Assembly: GCA_900545715.1 (NCBI GenBank)
Contig: URAJ01000063.1
Coordinates: 1 to 7,091, forward strand
DNA: 7,091 bases
DNA from: an uncultured Opitutales bacterium
GTDB lineage: Bacteria; Verrucomicrobiota; Verrucomicrobiia; Opitutales; Intestinicryptomonadaceae
Reading direction: 5' to 3'
Shown here one piece after another: positions 6,714 through 7,091 of this stretch. The notes under the pieces were generated by a model. The model did no database searches and had not been told where the DNA came from. It saw only the letters and a list, made by a program, of their open reading frames with translations. The position numbers and the translations under genes are program-made. Position 1 is the first letter of the stretch. Each line of letters opens with the position of its first letter.

Positions 6714-7091
6714 TCAGGATTTTCCGAATACCTTGCGGGCTTTATAAAAGAGGGCGGCAAAATAACGCATTGCCAAAGCGCCAAAGTTTTTCTTAGGAAT
6801 CATGCAATATGACGATGCCGCCTTTACAAAATTATTCTTCCCGCATATAAAATCCCTATTCTTCAGCCATGAGAACAGACGCGGCAATCCGTATTTTTTC
6901 TCGCCGGGCAGGTGCCAGATAATGGTATTCTCGTCCCCATCGCATATATTGCGGGCTCCAAAGGTCCACATGCGCTTTATAAACCCCTTCCCGGATATAT
7001 CGTTTACCTTGCTGTAGTGCACCCCATTAAATCAAGGTAAAACTTGGAGAATATTTTGGTTATTTAGTTGATGGTTGAATGTATAATTTTT
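6714..7091 (-). pseudogene. C-terminal part of a glycosyltransferase (GT2-like?), possibly interrupted by TGA, cut by window edge
   Basis: From GTG 7022-7020 to TGA 6716-6714 a 102-residue frame reads HYSKVNDISGKGFIKRMWTFGARN and on to a basic, aromatic tail (MRYFAALFYKARKVFGK). The H-Y-x(n)-GF-x-KRM-x-x-FG pattern resembles the segment after the catalytic domain of family 2 glycosyltransferases (VxHY...L..FxRq...YG). GTG has no ribosome binding site and starts in the middle of this pattern. The same frame is open from the window edge (7091) to a TGA at 7034-7032, reading NYTFNHQLNNQNILQVLP, which fits the preceding GT2 stretch (EDYELNYRLRKAGGKILxxP). This suggests one gene split by a nonsense codon. 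Alternatives are a small unrelated gene starting at GTG, or a sequencing error. The upstream 57 bases are much more AT-rich than the rest. The family assignment is tentative. Confidence 0.42.

Noticed and set aside
6802..7017. 71-residue plus-strand frame at the right end
   Set aside because: It mirrors the glycosyltransferase-tail frame on the opposite strand and shows no domain or ribosome binding site.
7032..7034. UGA recoding (Trp, Gly or selenocysteine) as the explanation for the in-frame TGA
   Set aside because: The same frame itself ends in TGA at 6716-6714, Trp is encoded by TGG here, and no SECIS-like hairpin is evident. A plain stop is simpler.
1..7091. CRISPR array, tRNA/rRNA genes, phage or toxin-antitoxin modules
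   Set aside because: No regularly spaced repeats, tRNA-like cloverleaf with CCA-end features, rRNA segments or paired small toxin/antitoxin frames were recognised.

Overview
The window looks like a chromosomal stretch from an uncultured or gut-type member of the PVC group, most probably Verrucomicrobiota. This is inferred from the flavour of the ValRS protein (PPPNVTGVLTMGH signature region) and moderate GC, and was not tested against a database. It holds one housekeeping gene (valS) surrounded by accessory genes: surface-polysaccharide glycosyltransferases, an insertion-sequence end and a metal-uptake permease.

Layout. Positions 1 to about 385 are the 5' end of an IS3-family insertion sequence on the minus strand: a complete orfA and the first codons of orfB, which runs off the left edge. 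A textbook -1 frameshift signal joins them. Positions 386-529 are a leader without a recognised riboswitch. Positions 530-1432 (+) encode a CbiM/NikM-type cobalt/nickel permease whose C-terminus carries an N-like (CbiN/NikN, PDGLE) segment. No CbiQ or CbiO partner is in the window. It converges on a minus-strand pair: valS (5324 to 2622) followed 23 bases later by a GT4-like glycosyltransferase (2598 to 1489), probably one transcription unit read from a promoter at about 5389-5362. Divergent from valS is a second, different GT4 glycosyltransferase (5465-6706, +). Tail to tail with that, 7 bases on, is a minus-strand reading frame (7022 to 6714) that looks like the C-terminal end of a third glycosyltransferase. 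The matching reading frame continues upstream to the window edge across a single TGA, so the gene may be broken.

How it fits together. The three glycosyltransferase(-like) genes suggest the edge of a capsule, exopolysaccharide or O-antigen locus built around valS. The permease and the IS are an unrelated neighbouring segment. I see no clearly new multi-gene system. The observations most worth checking are the orphan CbiMN-type permease next to the IS end, the interrupted glycosyltransferase at the right edge, and the two RNA structures in the IS (frameshift stimulator and a hairpin touching the orfA ribosome binding site).
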